Of a DNA stretch of 64,000 nucleotides, positions 61,725-64,000 are shown piece after piece. Position 1 is the first letter of the stretch. Each line of letters starts with the position of its first letter. Position numbers and translations under genes: made by a program. Where the stretch lies: positions 1-64,000 of the forward strand of contig CAZSSH010000009.1 of the NCBI GenBank assembly GCA_964609825.1, in the 5' to 3' direction. The notes beneath the pieces are model-generated. The model saw only the letters and a list, made by a program, of their open reading frames with translations. It did not search any database and was not told the origin of the DNA. Origin of the DNA: CAZSSH01 sp964609825 (lineage in GTDB: Bacteria; Verrucomicrobiota; Lentisphaeria; Victivallales; Victivallaceae).

Positions 61725-62863
61725 CGGTAGGACTCCTCAAGGATTTGCAGTGACTGCGCGGGGGTAAGCATCAGCCGGTCGAGCTTAAAGAGTCCGCCCA
61801 TCGTTTCCCACGCATTTCGGTTGACGGCGGCAAGGTCACCCGGGCGGATGCCGTAATCGGACATGTTAAGGTCGGCGACGCCGCACATTGTTTGCAATTG
61901 CGCCAGAGCTTGAGAAAAGGACGTTTTACCGCTTGCCGCGGCCAGCCGGGAAAATTCCGCCGGGAGTTTGGGCTCATAAAAGGCAAACCACGCTTTTGAC
62001 ACCATGATCAAAGCCGCCCCGTGCGGGACTTCGGGAAACATGCCGCCGATGGCGTGGGCAAGCGAGTGCTCTGAGGTATTGCAGCTGGTTGACTCGGCCA
62101 TCCCCGAGAGGGTGTTGGCCAAAGCGACATCACTGCGGGCCTCAAGATTTTGGCCGTCTTTGACCGCAAGCGGCAGCGAGCGGCACAAAAGCTCAATGCT
62201 CTTTAAGCTGTAAAGCTCGCTCACCGGCGTGGCAATGTTGGCCAAAAAGCACTCCGCGGCGTGAAAAAAGGCGTCAAAGCCCTGAAATGCGGTTAAGTTT
62301 GGCGGCACCGTGAGCATCAGCTCCGGGTCAACAATCGCGATCACCGGAAAGGTGAGGTCATAGCCGAAACCGATTTTTTCCTCATTGTGCGTCACCACCG
62401 TCCACGGGTCGATTTCCGTCCCGGTTCCGGCGGTGGTGGTCACCGCCACCACCGGCAGCGGCCGATGCTTTACCGCCATTCCTTTGCCGGTGCCGCCGTG
62501 GACGTAATCCCAGTAGTCGCCGTCATTGACCGCCATCACCGCAATCGATTTGGCCGAGTCGATCGGGCTGCCGCCGCCCAAACCAAGCACAAAGTCGCAG
62601 TTTTCCCGCCGGGCCATGGTCGCCCCCGCCATCACCTGATCTTTGGTCGGGTTGGCCTGAATCCGGTCGTAGACGACGGAAGCGACGCCGTTTTGGCGAA
62701 GCAAGGTCTGCATCCGGTCGAGCGTACCGGAGGCGCGGACGGATTTGCCGGATGTGATGACGATCAGCGCCTTTTGGCCGGGCAAAGCGATTTTGCCGAG
62801 CTCGTTGAGGGCGCCCGCGCCAAAATAAAGACGGGTCGGGATGTAGTTGCAAAATGATTTCAT
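61721..62863 (-). CDS. Iron-containing alcohol dehydrogenase (group III)
   Basis: 380 residues. LGLGGGSPIDSAKSIAVMAV is the NAD-binding loop and TTTAGTGTEIDPWTVVTHNE a family signature. The metal site is shown by Asp in GFDAFFHAAE and His residues in EHSLAHAIGGMFPEVPHGAA. It resembles 1,3-propanediol or lactaldehyde dehydrogenases. Its place between a glycyl-radical enzyme and its activase suggests it reduces the aldehyde made by that enzyme. TAAGGA precedes the start. Confidence 0.93.
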   Translation of the reverse strand: MKSFCNYIPTRLYFGAGALNELGKIALPGQKALIVITSGKSVRASGTLDRMQTLLRQNGVASVVYDRIQANPTKDQVMAGATMARRENCDFVLGLGGGSPIDSAKSIAVMAVNDGDYWDYVHGGTGKGMAVKHRPLPVVAVTTTAGTGTEIDPWTVVTHNEEKIGFGYDLTFPVIAIVDPELMLTVPPNLTAFQGFDAFFHAAECFLANIATPVSELYSLKSIELLCRSLPLAVKDGQNLEARSDVALANTLSGMAESTSCNTSEHSLAHAIGGMFPEVPHGAALIMVSKAWFAFYEPKLPAEFSRLAAASGKTSFSQALAQLQTMCGVADLNMSDYGIRPGDLAAVNRNAWETMGGLFKLDRLMLTPAQSLQILEESYR

Positions 62864-62875
62864 ACAATATTTTCC

Positions 62876-64000
62876 TTAATTGACTGGGGTGTTTTGTTCG
62901 GTCCGTTGCAGCACGGCCAGCCGAAGCTCCGGGCTGAGGCGGTTAAAGTACTCGCTGTAGCCGCCGATGCGGACGATCAACTCGGGATAATCGTCCGGGT
63001 TTCGGTACGCTTTTTGCAAGGTTGCGCTGTCGATCAAGGTTGGTTGCAGCTGCAAGCCATCCTGTGCCAAAAATCCTTGCAGCAATGCCTGAAGTTTTGG
63101 CCGCTGCCGCGGGTCGGAAGCCAACGTGCGCGCCAAACGGATATTGAGCACCAGAGTGCCGATCCCCAAGTCGGAGGGCAGCTTGGTCACTGAGTTGATG
63201 AGTGCGGTCGGCCCGCTGCGGTCGGTTCCCGTCGCCGCCCCTGCCGAGTCGGCCAGCGGCGCGCCGTCGGCCCGGCCGTCGGCGGAAGCACCCACATAGG
63301 AGCCGTGAAACGCATACGTAGTAAACATAATGACCGCCGGCAGCGCCGGACCGCCGTGCCGCATCCGGCGGCGGCGGATTTGGCCAAATACATAGCAGGC
63401 CAAACGGCGGGCGATGGCATCGACTTTATCCGAATCATTGCCGAATTTGCCGCCGACGCCGGAGATTGCCGCGAGCGTGTTGGCCGCGTCGGTGAGCCCG
63501 GCGACGTTGACCACCCCGCCATGGTAGCGCGCGCCGCCCGCGTTGTATTCCAAATTGCGGTCGATGCAATCGTCGATAAAAAGCGTCCGGATGAGTTGCG
63601 GCCGGTTGCGCGCGGCAAAGTCGCAATTGGCCTTGACCGCGGCGGCAAGTTCGTCCAAATGGCGGCAGATGTCCCGATGAAAATGTTGCGGCGTGCTGTG
63701 ATTGAGGATATCCAATAAATTGATGCCCGCCTCAATTGATCCAACATTGGAGCAGCCCTCAAACATGAGCTCGGTGCACCCGCCGAACGCAAAATTTTCC
63801 ACCCCGGCATCTTTTCCGTAAACGCGGCGGATTCCTTTTTGGTAAGCGGTCAAATTGTAAATTGACGGCGACGGGATTCCCGCCGCCCAGCGATCAAACA
63901 AGGCGTCCCAGATTGCCTGCGGCGTCTCCGGGCTGACCAGCAATCCCGAGTTGGGGCGGCGCAATTTTTGTGCATTGAGACAAATCAACGTAAACTCGGG
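62876..64000 (-). CDS. Glycyl-radical enzyme, C-terminal part (dehydratase/lyase type)
   Basis: The frame is open to the right edge, so the N-terminal part is missing; 374 residues are visible. FAFGGCTELMFEGCSNVGSI has the catalytic Cys followed by X-Glu, as in glycerol, choline and hydroxyproline glycyl-radical enzymes, and unlike the Cys-Cys pair of pyruvate formate-lyase. ELIVRIGGYSEYFNRLS near the C-terminus contains the glycyl radical loop (RVAGYS in most members). The usual GCVE is GCTE here. It is followed by the alcohol dehydrogenase and activase genes. The substrate cannot be read; a diol or similar small alcohol is possible. Confidence 0.9.
   Translation of the reverse strand, partial: PEFTLICLNAQKLRRPNSGLLVSPETPQAIWDALFDRWAAGIPSPSIYNLTAYQKGIRRVYGKDAGVENFAFGGCTELMFEGCSNVGSIEAGINLLDILNHSTPQHFHRDICRHLDELAAAVKANCDFAARNRPQLIRTLFIDDCIDRNLEYNAGGARYHGGVVNVAGLTDAANTLAAISGVGGKFGNDSDKVDAIARRLACYVFGQIRRRRMRHGGPALPAVIMFTTYAFHGSYVGASADGRADGAPLADSAGAATGTDRSGPTALINSVTKLPSDLGIGTLVLNIRLARTLASDPRQRPKLQALLQGFLAQDGLQLQPTLIDSATLQKAYRNPDDYPELIVRIGGYSEYFNRLSPELRLAVLQRTEQNTPVN

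Overview
The window looks like a chromosomal piece of a Gram-negative anaerobe of the Lentisphaerota (Victivallales-like, in the PVC group). This is inferred from five separate prepilin-type pseudopilins sharing an almost identical N-terminus (FTLIELLVVIAIIAILA) and an xDGH motif near the C-terminus, from several large secreted glycosidases and a heparinase-like lyase, from a complete Kdo and LPS-transport operon, and from a glycyl-radical enzyme cluster. The DNA is moderately GC-rich, genes are densely packed and most have a clear AGGAG-type ribosome binding site. There is no rRNA, IS element or CRISPR array. Two tRNA genes are present (Ala-GGC and Asn-GTT).

Layout: 1-3.2 kb holds a secreted protein, a pseudopilin and an FAD oxidoreductase, divergent from an AraC/PocR-type regulator. 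3.3-4.1 kb is a TPR-like lipoprotein. 4.1-11.3 kb is one 2399-residue two-module NRPS with an internal formyltransferase domain and a thioesterase whose nucleophile is Cys. 11.3-13.7 kb has a 74-bp duplicated sequence, tRNA-Ala and a two-gene phage portal remnant. 13.7-20.3 kb is a minus-strand operon kdsB-kdsA-kdsC-lptA-lptB-lemA-htpX. 20.4-26.2 kb is a plus-strand run with an isochorismatase-like hydrolase, sugar isomerase, solute-binding protein, iron alcohol dehydrogenase, queC and tcdA. 26.2-34.4 kb is a carbohydrate cassette: secreted protein, ADP-ribosylglycohydrolase, FAD oxidoreductase, pseudopilin and large glycosidase, divergent from a LacI regulator. 34.5-36.6 kb has tRNA-Asn, an array of short hairpins separated by CATGAAAT/ATTTCATG octamers, and small genes. 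36.7-43.8 kb is another cassette (GH29 fucosidase, 1074-residue glycosidase, DNRLRE-like protein, pseudopilin, GntR regulator). 43.9-48.0 kb is a phage tail/lysis-like remnant with an AT-rich beta-helix gene. 49.1-60.0 kb holds two further cassettes (MFS, GntR, pseudopilin, heparinase; and GH42-like enzyme, pseudopilin, GntR). 60.1-64.0 kb has a nitroreductase and a glycyl-radical enzyme, alcohol dehydrogenase and activase operon that runs off the right edge.

The recurring theme is a cassette of one dedicated transcription regulator, one pseudopilin, and one to several secreted glycan-active enzymes or redox enzymes. It occurs five times here. In three of them the regulator gene has a near-consensus promoter with palindromes or tandem repeats lying on or just beside it, which suggests tight autoregulation by a glycan-derived ligand. 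The pseudopilins probably work with the secreted enzymes at the cell surface, but that role is inference. The other standouts are the unusual NRPS, the hairpin array after tRNA-Asn, and the glycyl-radical cluster of unknown substrate. All family assignments were made by reading motifs, without database searches.
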